The notes below the pieces were generated by a model that was not told where the DNA came from, ran no database searches, and saw only the letters and a list, made by a program, of their open reading frames with translations. From Christensenella sp. UBA5327 (GTDB lineage: Bacteria > Bacillota > Clostridia > Christensenellales > Aristaeellaceae), in NCBI GenBank assembly GCA_002411105.1, contig DHQX01000035.1:5135-33511 (forward strand): a DNA stretch of 28,377 nt, given 5' to 3'. Numbering within the stretch: position 1 is the first letter of the stretch; every line of letters begins with the position of its first letter. Shown in pieces: positions 1 through 7,762 of the stretch. A program made the position numbers and the translations under genes.

Positions 1-40
1 GATTAAAAGTCAAGTGCTCTGCCAACTGAGCTAATGGGTC
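1..40 (-). tRNA. tRNA-Lys (anticodon UUU), 5' half, cut by window edge
   Basis: The reverse complement of bases 1-40 reads as a 7-nt acceptor strand (GACCCAT), a D arm (GCTC-loop-GAGC) and an anticodon stem with loop CTTTTAA. The anticodon is therefore TTT, for lysine. The mature 5' end is at base 40. The 3' half (rest of anticodon stem, T arm, acceptor 3' strand) lies before base 1 and is not visible. Confidence 0.9.
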
Positions 41-86
41 ACGGGGCAGCCCAGCGGAGGGCATAACCGTTGATACGGCAAGGGAA

Positions 87-115
87 AGAGTATCACGGAA
101 TGCCGGAGGCGTCAA
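87..115 (-). promoter_or_regulatory. Candidate promoter of the tRNA-Lys
   Basis: On the minus strand a TTGACG -35 box (complement of 110-115) is followed, 15-17 nt later, by GATACT/TACTCT as a weak -10 (complement of about 87-94). Transcription would start near base 80, giving a roughly 40-nt leader before the tRNA 5' end. The -35 is good and the -10 is poor. Confidence 0.4.
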
Positions 116-180
116 GGGGTGGAAAAAGATTTTCTGGGTTTGGGCGCTTTTTGGGCCGCTGCGTTTAGAAAATCCCCCTA

Positions 181-210
181 TTCCCACCAGGCCGCCTGTC
201 GTGCTATAAT
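181..210 (+). promoter_or_regulatory. Candidate sigma-70-type promoter of the methionine gamma-lyase gene
   Basis: A perfect TATAAT lies at 205-210, with a partial -35 (TTCCCA, 181-186) 18 nt upstream. It sits about 75 nt before the chosen start codon and points at it. Confidence 0.55.
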
Positions 211-284
211 GAGCCATAAACAAGAAAAAAACATTCTGTAGGTTGCAGGGATGGCATAGATCAGACCAGGGAAAGGCGGTAAAC

Positions 285-1469
285 ATGTATCAGCATTTTG
301 AAACAGGCGCGCTCCACGACATCAGCCAGCGCCAGCCCTTTGGTGCCCTGAGCACCCCCATTTACCAGACCTCCACCTTCATCTTTGAGAGTGCCGATCA
401 GGGCGGCGACCGATTTGCCGGGCGGGAGGAGGGTTACATCTACACCCGCCTGGGCAACCCCACCACCCGGCTGTTGGAGCAGAAAATCGCCGCCATGGAG
501 CGGGCGGAGGACTGCGTGGCCTTCTCCTCCGGCATGGGCGCCATAGCCGCGTCCCTGCTCACCTTCCTAAGCCAGGGGGATCATATGCTTGCGGACCGGG
601 TCCTGTACGGCTGCACCTATTCCCTGATGTGCCACACCTTCCCCCGCTTTGGCATCACGCCTGAGTTTGTGGATTGTGCCAACCTGGAGGCGCTGGCAGC
701 GGCCCTAAAGCCCAATACCCGCCTGGTATACTTTGAAACCCCGGCCAACCCAACGCTGAAAATCATCGATATCAAAGCCGTGTGCGACCTGGTGCACCGC
801 CACAACCCGGATTGCCTGGTGATGGTGGACAATACCTTCGCCACCCCCTACATCACCCGGCCGCTGGGTCTGGGGGCTGACATCGTGCTGCATTCTGCCA
901 CCAAATACCTCAATGGCCATGGGGACGTGATCGCGGGCCTGGCGGCCGGCAGACAAGACCTGATTAACCGGGTGCGCGGGGAAGGGCAAAAGGACATCAC
1001 CGGAAGCGTCCTGAGCCCCCATGATGCCTTCCTGCTGCTGCGGGGCATCAAAACCCTCAAGTACCGCATGGATGTGCACTGCGACAACGCCCGGAAGGTG
1101 GCTGACTTTTTGGCGGGACACCCCGCGGTAGCGGCGGTGCAGTATCCCGGCCTCAACAACCACCCGGGGCACGCCATCGCCAAAAAGCAAATGAGCCAGT
1201 TTGGCGGCATCATCTCCTTTGAGGTGAAAGGCGGCTATGATCGCGCCAGACAGCTGGTGGATTCCCTGAAGCTGTGCGCCCTGGCGGTCAGCCTGGGGGA
1301 TGTGGAGACGCTGGTCGAGCACCCCGCCTCCATGACCCACGCCACCTACAGCCCCCAGGAGTGCGCCGCCGCAGGCATCACCGACGGGATGGTCCGGCTT
1401 TCGGTGGGGCTGGAGCACGCCCAGGACATCATCGATGATCTGAAAGCGGGGCTGGGCGGGCCGGGATAA
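285..1469 (+). CDS. megL: Methionine gamma-lyase (PLP enzyme, Cys/Met metabolism family)
   Basis: This 394-residue protein belongs to the cystathionine gamma-synthase-like fold. The PLP lysine is K207 in the SATK motif, the cofactor phosphate-binding Tyr/Arg of the neighbouring subunit are Y53 and R55, and ETPANP (151-156) is typical of the family. Cys110 in LYGCT corresponds to the active-site cysteine that distinguishes methionine gamma-lyases from cystathionine lyases. The expected reaction is methionine to methanethiol, ammonia and 2-oxobutyrate, and homocysteine or cysteine may also be cleaved. The length matches the usual ~398 residues. An upstream in-frame TTG at 243 exists, but ATG 285 is preferred because AAAGGCGG (272-279) sits just before it and homology begins there. 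The gene has its own promoter and terminator. An O-acetylhomoserine sulfhydrylase is a less likely alternative because of the Cys110 context. Confidence 0.88.
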   Translation: MYQHFETGALHDISQRQPFGALSTPIYQTSTFIFESADQGGDRFAGREEGYIYTRLGNPTTRLLEQKIAAMERAEDCVAFSSGMGAIAASLLTFLSQGDHMLADRVLYGCTYSLMCHTFPRFGITPEFVDCANLEALAAALKPNTRLVYFETPANPTLKIIDIKAVCDLVHRHNPDCLVMVDNTFATPYITRPLGLGADIVLHSATKYLNGHGDVIAGLAAGRQDLINRVRGEGQKDITGSVLSPHDAFLLLRGIKTLKYRMDVHCDNARKVADFLAGHPAVAAVQYPGLNNHPGHAIAKKQMSQFGGIISFEVKGGYDRARQLVDSLKLCALAVSLGDVETLVEHPASMTHATYSPQECAAAGITDGMVRLSVGLEHAQDIIDDLKAGLGGPG

Positions 1470-1510
1470 AGATGTTGGGTTTCTCAGCAAAACTCATATT
1501 TATGTAATTG

Positions 1511-1539
1511 CTTCCTGCGGCAACACCCGCAGGAAGTTT
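1511..1539 (+). terminator. Hairpin terminator after megL
   Basis: A perfect 10-bp stem (CTTCCTGCGG at 1511-1520, CCGCAGGAAG at 1527-1536) encloses a 6-nt loop. Only a short T run (TTTGTTG) follows, so termination may be incomplete. Confidence 0.65.
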
Positions 1540-1570
1540 GTTGCAATAAACACAAATCAGTGCTATCCTT

Positions 1571-1612
1571 ATGACATACTCGAAATAGCAACGTTATACA
1601 CTTATGTATAAT
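1571..1612 (+). promoter_or_regulatory. Promoter region of the dehydratase/TRAP/malic enzyme operon
   Basis: Two overlapping readings are possible. In the first, ATGACA (1571-1576) is the -35, with an 18-nt spacer to TATACA (1595-1600). In the second, the perfect TATAAT at 1607-1612 is the -10, with a poor -35. No other promoter-like sequence is seen between the megL terminator and the first operon gene. The leader would be about 110 nt. Confidence 0.5.
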
Positions 1613-1619
1613 GTTATAC
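1594..1619. promoter_or_regulatory. Probable operator: three TTATAC half-sites forming two dyads
   Basis: TTATAC (1594-1599), GTATAA (1606-1611) and TTATAC (1614-1619) alternate in orientation. They form one dyad with a 6-nt gap and a second with a 2-nt gap. The array covers both candidate -10 boxes, so a bound regulator would block transcription. The GTATAx core resembles operators of the FadR-type GntR regulators, but no such regulator is encoded in this window; that link is inference. Confidence 0.5.
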
Positions 1620-1723
1620 GTCTGTGCATATCCAGCTGATAGCACCCAAAACCCTTTCCAACCCCTGGGTGCACCCGGCAAGGTGAAGTCCGTGTCAACG
1701 GCTCAAGATGGGAGTAAGCTTTT

Positions 1724-2623
1724 ATGGCGCATGAACAGGCAAAGGAACGGTTTGTTGAGTCTATGGTGCAGGTGATGGATTTCACCAGCAGGATATTGCC
1801 AGATGATGTATTTGATAAGCTCAAAGAGCTGCAGGCCGCTGAAACCTCCGACATGCAGCGGGTGATCTATGACGCTTACTTTGACAACCTGGAAAAGGCC
1901 AAGGAGCTGAAGCGCCCCTGCTGCCAAGACACGGGTATCCTCCACTTTTATCTATCCGCTGGAACAGAATTTCCCCACCTGGGCATGGTGGAGGAGGCGC
2001 TGGAGGAGGCGGTCAGAAGGGCCAGCGCCCAAATCCCCCTCAGACAAAACACCATCAACTATTTTGAAGAGCGCAACACCGGGGATGACACCGGGGAGCG
2101 GGTGCCCTGGGTGCACTGGGATTTGCTTCCTGGCAGCCAGGATCTTGAGATCATCACCTATTTTGCCGGAGGCGGGTGCTGCCTGCCGGGGCGCTCCAAA
2201 ATGTACAAGCCCTCAGACGGCTATCAGGCCATTGTGGACAATGTGTTTGACGCGGTGGCCGACCTGGGCATCAACGCCTGCCCGCCGCTGGTGGTGGGTG
2301 TGGGGCTGGGGCATAACATAGAAAACGCCGCCGTCTTGTCAAAGAAGGCATATCTTCGGCCCCTGGGCACCCGGCACCCCCACCCCAAGGGCGCCCGGTT
2401 TGAGCGGGACTTGACAGAAGCCCTCAACCGGCTGGGCATCGGCGCCCAAGGCCTGCGCGGGGAAAATTCGGTCATGGCGGTGCACGTGGAATCCTCCGGC
2501 AGGCACACCGCCACCATCGCCGTGGCAGTCAGCGTCGCCTGCTACGCCCACCGGCGGAGCCTTGTGCGTTTCCATTCTGACCTGAGCTTTGAGGTCTTGT
2601 CCCACAAGGAGGCCGGCCATTGA
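1724..2623 (+). CDS. Class I fumarase/L(+)-tartrate dehydratase alpha subunit, divergent copy 1
   Basis: This 299-residue protein is the [4Fe-4S] subunit of a two-subunit, oxygen-sensitive hydro-lyase. The three cluster cysteines are visible in RPCCQDTG, GGGCCLPG and NACPPL. Length and architecture follow TtdA (about 300) rather than a fused FumA. It is recognisably less TtdA-like than the second copy: the family stretch PLRHNAV is PLRQNTI, and GVGIATSVETA is GVGLGHNIENA. The substrate may therefore be a related diacid (fumarate/malate, tartrate isomer, mesaconate/citramalate) rather than L-tartrate; this is inferred. The gene overlaps the next by 4 bp, indicating translational coupling with its beta subunit. 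It is the first gene of an operon ending with TRAP transporter and malic enzyme genes. Confidence 0.82.
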   Translation: MAHEQAKERFVESMVQVMDFTSRILPDDVFDKLKELQAAETSDMQRVIYDAYFDNLEKAKELKRPCCQDTGILHFYLSAGTEFPHLGMVEEALEEAVRRASAQIPLRQNTINYFEERNTGDDTGERVPWVHWDLLPGSQDLEIITYFAGGGCCLPGRSKMYKPSDGYQAIVDNVFDAVADLGINACPPLVVGVGLGHNIENAAVLSKKAYLRPLGTRHPHPKGARFERDLTEALNRLGIGAQGLRGENSVMAVHVESSGRHTATIAVAVSVACYAHRRSLVRFHSDLSFEVLSHKEAGH

Positions 2624-3243
2624 AAAAAATCATCACCACCCCCATCAGCTTTGAGAGCATCAAGGATCTGCGCACGGGGGACATCATTTACCTGACAGGC
2701 ACGCTGGTGACCGGGCGGGATGATGTGTACCTGCGTGTCGTTATGGAAAACATGGCCTGCCCCTTTGACTTCAATCAGATGGCCATCATGCATGCCGGGC
2801 CCATCATCAAGGAGGAGCCGGGCAAAAACACCATGGTTGCAATCGGCCCCACCTCCTCCATCCGCATGGAGGCCTACGCCGGGGATTTTATCCGGCGAAC
2901 CGGGCTGCGCCTGATGGTGGGCAAAGGCGGCATGGGCGAGAAAACCTCCCGAGCCTGCGAAGAGCACGGGGCAATCCACTGCATGTTCCCCGGGGGCTGC
3001 GCGGTGATCGCCGCCACCTGTGTGGAGAGCATCACCCATGTCCACTGGCGCGAGCTGGGCATGCCAGAAGCGCTGTGGGAGATGAAGGTGAAAGAGTTTG
3101 GCCCGCTGATTGTCACCATTGACACCACCGGCGCCAACCTCTTCCTTGAAAACAAAGCATATTACGCCTCCAGGCTGGATGAATGCAAGCAGCCGGTGCT
3201 GGAGAGCGTGAAGGATATCATGCACATTCAGACGAACAAATAA
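2620..3243 (+). CDS. Class I fumarase/L(+)-tartrate dehydratase beta subunit, divergent copy 1
   Basis: This 207-residue partner of the preceding alpha subunit starts at TTG overlapping its stop (TTGA). Residues matching the substrate-binding set of class I fumarases are retained: Arg33 (TGRD), the Thr and Arg of GPTSSIRM, and the Lys of VGKGGM. However, residue 37, a histidine in the usual RDxxH motif (RDVAH in copy 2), is tyrosine here (RDDVYLR). This suggests altered substrate geometry rather than loss of function, since the rest of the pocket is intact. The C-terminus is longer and unlike that of copy 2. The exact substrate cannot be named from sequence. Confidence 0.82.
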   Translation: MKKIITTPISFESIKDLRTGDIIYLTGTLVTGRDDVYLRVVMENMACPFDFNQMAIMHAGPIIKEEPGKNTMVAIGPTSSIRMEAYAGDFIRRTGLRLMVGKGGMGEKTSRACEEHGAIHCMFPGGCAVIAATCVESITHVHWRELGMPEALWEMKVKEFGPLIVTIDTTGANLFLENKAYYASRLDECKQPVLESVKDIMHIQTNK

Positions 3244-3311
3244 GACTGGAAAGGAGGCCTGTCCCCCCACGCCTATAGCGCTAATCAGCAGATGAAAAGA
3301 GGATGATCAAG

Positions 3312-4211
3312 ATGAATGCCAATGAACAGATTCAACAGATGACTGACACCATTGCCAGGTTCATCGCCTATCTGGGCCGCGTGCTGCCCGATGACGTGAA
3401 CCAGAAGCTCCAGGAGCTGGCAGAACAGGAAACTTCACCCCATGCCAAATTGGTCTATGAAACCATGTTCAAAAACCAGGCGTTGGCTAAAGAGCTGGAG
3501 CGCCCCAGCTGTCAGGACACCGGCGTGATTCAGTTTTTCCCAAGGGTGGGCACCCATTTCCCCTTGATTGATGCGCTGCCTGAGATATTTGAGCAGGCCG
3601 TGCTGCAAGCTACCAAAGATGCCCCGCTGCGCCACAATGCCGTGGAAACCTTTGATGAGGTAAACACCGGCACCAACGTGGGCTTCCGCGCACCCAGCAT
3701 TGACTGGCAGCTGGTGCCCAATAGCGATGAGCTAAACCTGGACATATACATGGCTGGCGGCGGCTGCACTCTGCCCGGCCGGGCCATGGTGCTGATGCCA
3801 GGCGCCGGATATGAGGGGGTCACCCAGTTTGTGCTGGATCAGATGACCTCCTATGGCTTAAACGCTTGCCCGCCACTGTTGGTGGGGGTGGGCATCGCCA
3901 CCTCGGTGGAGACCGCGGCAATACTGTCCAAGCGCGCCTTGATGCGCCCATTGAACTCAAAAAACCCCAACCCCAAGGCGGCGGCCATGGAAGAGGAGCT
4001 GGAAAAGGGCATCAACGCCATCGGCCTTGGTCCCCAGGGTCTCTCCGGCAAGAACTCGGTGATGGGCGTGCACATTGAAAACGCCGCGCGTCATCCTTCA
4101 ACCATCGGCGTGGCGGTGAACACCGGCTGCTGGTCGCACCGGCGCGGGAATATCATCTTCCGCCCGGATCTAAGCTATACCATCAGTTCTCATTCGGAGG
4201 TGGCACTGTGA
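3312..4211 (+). CDS. ttdA: L(+)-tartrate dehydratase alpha subunit, copy 2
   Basis: This 299-residue [4Fe-4S] subunit is strikingly similar to E. coli TtdA as remembered (RPSCQDTG, APLRHNAVE, FDEVNTG, MAGGGCTLPGR, NACPPLLVGVGIATSVETAA, ARHPSTIGVAV). All three cluster cysteines are present. With TtdB it would dehydrate L-tartrate to oxaloacetate; a fumarase role cannot be excluded, since class I subunits interchange easily in annotation. An in-frame ATG at 3303 exists, but AAGAGG (3297-3302) abuts it with no spacer, whereas the distance to ATG 3312 is 9 nt, so 3312 is the start. It overlaps the following beta gene by 4 bp. A 68-nt gap separates it from copy 1, with no promoter evident. Confidence 0.85.
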   Translation: MNANEQIQQMTDTIARFIAYLGRVLPDDVNQKLQELAEQETSPHAKLVYETMFKNQALAKELERPSCQDTGVIQFFPRVGTHFPLIDALPEIFEQAVLQATKDAPLRHNAVETFDEVNTGTNVGFRAPSIDWQLVPNSDELNLDIYMAGGGCTLPGRAMVLMPGAGYEGVTQFVLDQMTSYGLNACPPLLVGVGIATSVETAAILSKRALMRPLNSKNPNPKAAAMEEELEKGINAIGLGPQGLSGKNSVMGVHIENAARHPSTIGVAVNTGCWSHRRGNIIFRPDLSYTISSHSEVAL

Positions 4212-4816
4212 AGAAAATATTGACGACTCCTCTGACAAATGCCGATCTGGAAGATATCCGCATTGGCGATGTCATCTACCTCAATGGGCATATCGTCACC
4301 TGCCGGGATGTAGCTCACCGTAGGCTGATTGAATATGGCCGGGAGCTGCCAGTGGATGTGCGCGGCGGCGCCATTTTCCATGCCGGACCCATCGTCAGAA
4401 AAAGGGAAGACGGCAAATATGAAATGGTCTCCATCGGACCTACCACCAGTATGCGGATGGAGAAGTTTGAAAAGGACTTCATCGAGCAAACCGGCGTCAA
4501 AGTCATCGTCGGAAAAGGCGGCATGGGCCAGGACACGGTGGAGGCCTGCCAGAAGCACAAGGCCATCCACTGCGTGTACCCCGCCGGCAACGCGGTTTTG
4601 GCCGCCATCCAAGTAGAGGAAATCGAAAAGGCGGAATGGATGGATCTGGGCATGCCGGAAACGCTGTGGTATTGCCGGGTCAAGGAGTTTGGGCCGCTCA
4701 TCGTTTCCATCGACACCCACGGTGGCAACCTGTTTGAGGAAAACAAGGTCAAGTTCAACCAAATCAAGGAAGAACAGATCAAAAAAATCTCTGAAAAGGT
4801 TAAGTTCATTAAATAA
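4208..4816 (+). CDS. ttdB: L(+)-tartrate dehydratase beta subunit, copy 2
   Basis: This 202-residue protein has almost exactly the length of E. coli TtdB (201) and shares its N-terminus (MKKILTTP), the CRDVxHRRLIE segment, FHAGPIVRK, GPTTSMRM, VGKGGMG and the C-terminal half. Arg33, His37, Thr79, Arg83 and the Lys of VGKGG are all in place. The start is GTG inside the stop of the alpha gene (GTGA), so translation is probably coupled. An 18-nt gap leads into the TRAP binding-protein gene, which supports a transport-linked diacid pathway. Confidence 0.86.
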   Translation: MKKILTTPLTNADLEDIRIGDVIYLNGHIVTCRDVAHRRLIEYGRELPVDVRGGAIFHAGPIVRKREDGKYEMVSIGPTTSMRMEKFEKDFIEQTGVKVIVGKGGMGQDTVEACQKHKAIHCVYPAGNAVLAAIQVEEIEKAEWMDLGMPETLWYCRVKEFGPLIVSIDTHGGNLFEENKVKFNQIKEEQIKKISEKVKFIK

Positions 4817-4833
4817 TAAATTGGAGGTATCCC

Positions 4834-5817
4834 ATGAAAAGAAAGCTACTCGTCACCTTCCTGGCCCTGCTGCTGTCCTTCACCTTCCTGGCAACAAGCG
4901 CGAGTGCGGCCAAACTGGCCCTCAACCATGTGGGCGCAACCGACCATCCCTACCAGTTCGGCGCTGATAAGTTTGCGGAGTTAGTCAAGGAATACACGGG
5001 CGGATCGGTTGAGGTCGATGTGTTCCCCGCCTCCCAGATCGCATCCGGCGCCAAGGCCATTGAGATGGTACAGACCTATACGCTGGACATAGCGGTGGAA
5101 TCCACCATGGCTCTGTCCAACTTCGTCCCCGAGGTGGGGGTTTTGGATCTGCCCTTCCTGTTTGAAACCAAACAGCAGGCTTTTGCGGTGCTGGATGGCC
5201 CCGTGGGCCAGCTGCTGGATGAAAAGGCCGCCAACGCGGGGCTAAAAATTCTCGCCTGGTGGGACAATGGCTTTAGAAATATCACCAGCCGCAAGGGTTT
5301 TGTGAAACAGCCTTCGGATCTGGCGGGGCTCAAGATAAGGACTCCCGAGAGCACCGTGTTCCTGAAGACCTTTGAAACCCTGGGCGCTGTGCCCACCGCC
5401 ATGGCCGTGGCTGAGGTGTTCTCCTCCCTGCAGCTGGGGATCGTGGATGCCCAGGAAAACCCGGACGCCAACAACATCCGGAACAAATACCCGGAGGTTG
5501 CCCCCTATTACACCATCACCAAGCACATCTACACCGCAGAGCCTGTGGTGATGAACCTGGACGCCTTCAACGCATTCTCCGAAGAGGAGCAGGCTGCCAT
5601 TCTAAAGGCCGCCAAGGAAGCCGGAGACTATCAGCGGGAGGTTTCCCTGAAGTTTGATGATGAGAATCTGGAATACATCAAGGAATCCGGGGCGGAGCTG
5701 TTCATCGTGGAGGATATGTCGGCTTTCCGGGAGGCCTGCAAATCTGTGTATGAGTTCTTCAGGCCGCAGTTTGGGGACCTCATCGACATGATCCAGAAAG
5801 AGATCGCCGCGCAGTAA
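4834..5817 (+). CDS. dctP: TRAP transporter solute-binding protein, DctP family
   Basis: This 327-residue exported receptor captures an organic acid for the DctQM permease. The N-terminal signal peptide has a basic MKRK, a hydrophobic core and a TSASA-A signal peptidase I site near residues 25-26. No lipobox cysteine is present, so it is predicted soluble or released. The DctP core is clear: the HPYQFGADKFAELV start, LDLPFLF, GFRNITS, LKIRTPES with Arg169 (the conserved carboxylate-clamping arginine) and LGIVDAQENP. The family mostly binds C4-dicarboxylates and sugar acids. The upstream dehydratase pairs and downstream malic enzyme favour malate, fumarate or tartrate as ligand (inference). 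GGAGG precedes the ATG, and a strong hairpin follows the stop. Confidence 0.92.
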   Translation: MKRKLLVTFLALLLSFTFLATSASAAKLALNHVGATDHPYQFGADKFAELVKEYTGGSVEVDVFPASQIASGAKAIEMVQTYTLDIAVESTMALSNFVPEVGVLDLPFLFETKQQAFAVLDGPVGQLLDEKAANAGLKILAWWDNGFRNITSRKGFVKQPSDLAGLKIRTPESTVFLKTFETLGAVPTAMAVAEVFSSLQLGIVDAQENPDANNIRNKYPEVAPYYTITKHIYTAEPVVMNLDAFNAFSEEEQAAILKAAKEAGDYQREVSLKFDDENLEYIKESGAELFIVEDMSAFREACKSVYEFFRPQFGDLIDMIQKEIAAQ

Positions 5818-5825
5818 AGCCTTTC

Positions 5826-5861
5826 TTCCGCGAGGGAGGGCTGCAGCCCTCCCTCACGGAA
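5826..5861 (+). other. Strong intercistronic hairpin between dctP and dctQ
   Basis: Bases 5832-5855 are a perfect 24-bp palindrome (arm GAGGGAGGGCTG). A C/A mismatch is followed by five more pairs (TTCCG 5826-5830, CGGAA 5857-5861). There is no T tract, so this is more likely an RNA stabiliser/processing element or partial attenuator than a full terminator. It would raise the amount of binding protein over membrane subunits. Confidence 0.7.
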
Positions 5862-5880
5862 CACTGATTGCAGCGATGTC

Positions 5881-6417
5881 ATGGAAAGGTGGTTTTATCA
5901 ATTGGAAAAACTAAAGGCGATCATCGCAAAGTTCGATGTGATGTTCGTGTGGCTGACTGTGTTTTCTCTGGGCGGGATGACGCTGCTGATCACCATCCAG
6001 GTGGTGCTGCGCAACCTGTTCAACGCGCCCCTGGCCTGGTCTGAGGAACTGGCCAGGTATCTGTTCATCTGGATGACTTTCATAGCGGGGTATCTGGGCG
6101 CCAGGCAAAACAAGCATATCGGCGTGGCAGCCCTGCAAAACGCGCTTCCTCCCCTGGGCGGCAGGATTCTCAGGTTTCTGAGCTTCTTTATATGCGCCGT
6201 TTTTTTCGCCATCATTGTGGTTGCCACCATCCAGTTCTGGCCCAGGCTGATGAAGCAAACCTCCCCAGCGATTGAGATGCCGGTCGCCTTCGTCTATTTC
6301 GGCATGCTGCTGGGCGCTTTGTTCATGTCAATCTGGTACTTGCTGCTAGCCATTTCCTCCCTGTCCAAGGAAGGAAACGTACCTGAGCTAAAGCCTGAGG
6401 AGGTGGAGAACTTATGA
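5881..6417 (+). CDS. dctQ: TRAP transporter small membrane subunit, DctQ family
   Basis: This 178-residue protein has the four transmembrane helices of DctQ (about 22-46, 60-76, 97-120, 135-160). The family signature around VVLRNLFNAPLAWSEELARYLFIWMTF is present. It joins DctM to form the sodium- or proton-driven carrier. No clear Shine-Dalgarno precedes ATG 5881 (upstream GATTGCAGCGATGTC), unlike the neighbouring genes. It follows the hairpin at 5826-5861, which may lower its expression relative to dctP. It overlaps dctM by 4 bp (ATGA). Confidence 0.9.
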   Translation: MERWFYQLEKLKAIIAKFDVMFVWLTVFSLGGMTLLITIQVVLRNLFNAPLAWSEELARYLFIWMTFIAGYLGARQNKHIGVAALQNALPPLGGRILRFLSFFICAVFFAIIVVATIQFWPRLMKQTSPAIEMPVAFVYFGMLLGALFMSIWYLLLAISSLSKEGNVPELKPEEVENL

Positions 6418-7688
6418 GCATTATTACCATTCTTTTCCTCAGCTTTTTTGTGCTGATGTTCATCGGTGTCCCCGTGGGCATCAGTTTGGGGGGCGCCGGC
6501 ATCATCTCCATCCTGCTGGGCATGAAGGTGCCGCTGATTGTGGTGGCGCAAACCATGTTCAACGGCGTCAACTCTTTCCCGCTGATGGCCATTCCCTTCT
6601 TCATCCTAGCTGGAAACCTCATGAGTGACGGCGGCATATCAAAGCGCCTGGTCAGCTTTGTCAACCTGTTCTTCAGCCGTTTCCGGGGTGGCCTGGCCCA
6701 GGTGGCCATCGGCTCCTCCATGATCTTTGCGGCCATCTCGGGCTCCTGCCCGGCCACCACCGCGGCCATCGGCGGCACCATGGTGCCTGAGATGAAGAAG
6801 AACGGCTACGCAGATGACTTCACCGGCGCCACCGTCGCCGCGGCCGGCACCGTGGGCCAGGTCATCCCCCCCAGCATCCCCATGGTGACCTACAGTGTGC
6901 TGGCCGGTACCTCAGTCAGCAAACTGTTTCTCACCGGTGTAGGTCCGGGCATTCTGATGGGGCTGTCCATGATGATCATCGCCTACGTCTATGCCAGACG
7001 CAACAAGGTGCCCGCCATCAAAACCCAGGTGACCATCAAGCAGTTTTTCCTCACGCTGGCGGAGAGCATCTGGGCGTTGCTGATGCCCTTTATCATCCTG
7101 GGCGGCATCTACTCGGGCATTTTCACCCCCACGGAGGCTGGCGCTGTGTCGGCCATCTATGGCCTGATTGTGGGGCTTTTCGTGTACAAGGATCTGAAAC
7201 CCAAGAGAATTCCGGCCATTGTGGTTGACTCTGCGATCTCAGCAGCCGTCATCATGATCATCATGGGTGCTGTGCAAACCTTTTCCTATGTGCTGACGCG
7301 GGAAAAAATCCCCCAGATCCTGGCGGATTCCCTGCTGGCTCTCACCAGCAACAAATATATCCTGCTGTTCATCTTCAACATCATCGTGATTATCGCGGGC
7401 ATGTTCATGCAGTCCTCCGCCGCCATCGCGCTGCTCACCCCGATTCTGCTGCCCATCATGACCTCAGTTGGGGTTGACCCCTATCACCTGGGCATCATCT
7501 TCATCGTGAACATGGGCATCGGCATGATCACCCCTCCGGTGGGGGCCTGCCTGTTTGTGGCCTGCAACATCACAGGCCGAAGTTTTGAACGAATTACCAA
7601 AGCCACCGTACCATACATCGTCGTGCTGATTGTGGTGCTGATGGTCATCACCTATGTGGAGCCCATCAGCATGTTCCTGATCCGTTGA
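6414..7688 (+). CDS. dctM: TRAP transporter large permease subunit, DctM family
   Basis: This 424-residue hydrophobic protein of about 11-12 helices forms the transport core. Family landmarks include FIGVPVGISLGGAG near the start, the ISGSCPATTAAIGG stretch, PPSIPMVTYSVLAGTSVSKLFLTGVGPG, FTPTEAGAVSAIYG, and the C-terminal GIGMITPPVGACLFVAC. The length matches the family (about 425). It starts within the dctQ stop codon. There is no terminator before the malic enzyme gene 74 nt downstream, so they are probably cotranscribed. Confidence 0.93.
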   Translation: MSIITILFLSFFVLMFIGVPVGISLGGAGIISILLGMKVPLIVVAQTMFNGVNSFPLMAIPFFILAGNLMSDGGISKRLVSFVNLFFSRFRGGLAQVAIGSSMIFAAISGSCPATTAAIGGTMVPEMKKNGYADDFTGATVAAAGTVGQVIPPSIPMVTYSVLAGTSVSKLFLTGVGPGILMGLSMMIIAYVYARRNKVPAIKTQVTIKQFFLTLAESIWALLMPFIILGGIYSGIFTPTEAGAVSAIYGLIVGLFVYKDLKPKRIPAIVVDSAISAAVIMIIMGAVQTFSYVLTREKIPQILADSLLALTSNKYILLFIFNIIVIIAGMFMQSSAAIALLTPILLPIMTSVGVDPYHLGIIFIVNMGIGMITPPVGACLFVACNITGRSFERITKATVPYIVVLIVVLMVITYVEPISMFLIR

Positions 7689-7762
7689 TGCTGGTATTAT
7701 AGGCCGCGTTGTGGTACCTTGATATCATCAGAACACATATTTGCAAGCGAAAGGAAGGCAAC

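Noticed and set aside
705..1490. Long minus-strand open frame opposite megL
   Set aside because: It is the antisense shadow of a clear PLP enzyme; its translation has no family features, is Gly/His-rich and has no ribosome site.
1594..1945. Small minus-strand open frames in and beside the gap before the dehydratase operon
   Set aside because: They overlap the promoter/dyad region and the start of the dehydratase gene, without ribosome sites or recognisable sequence.
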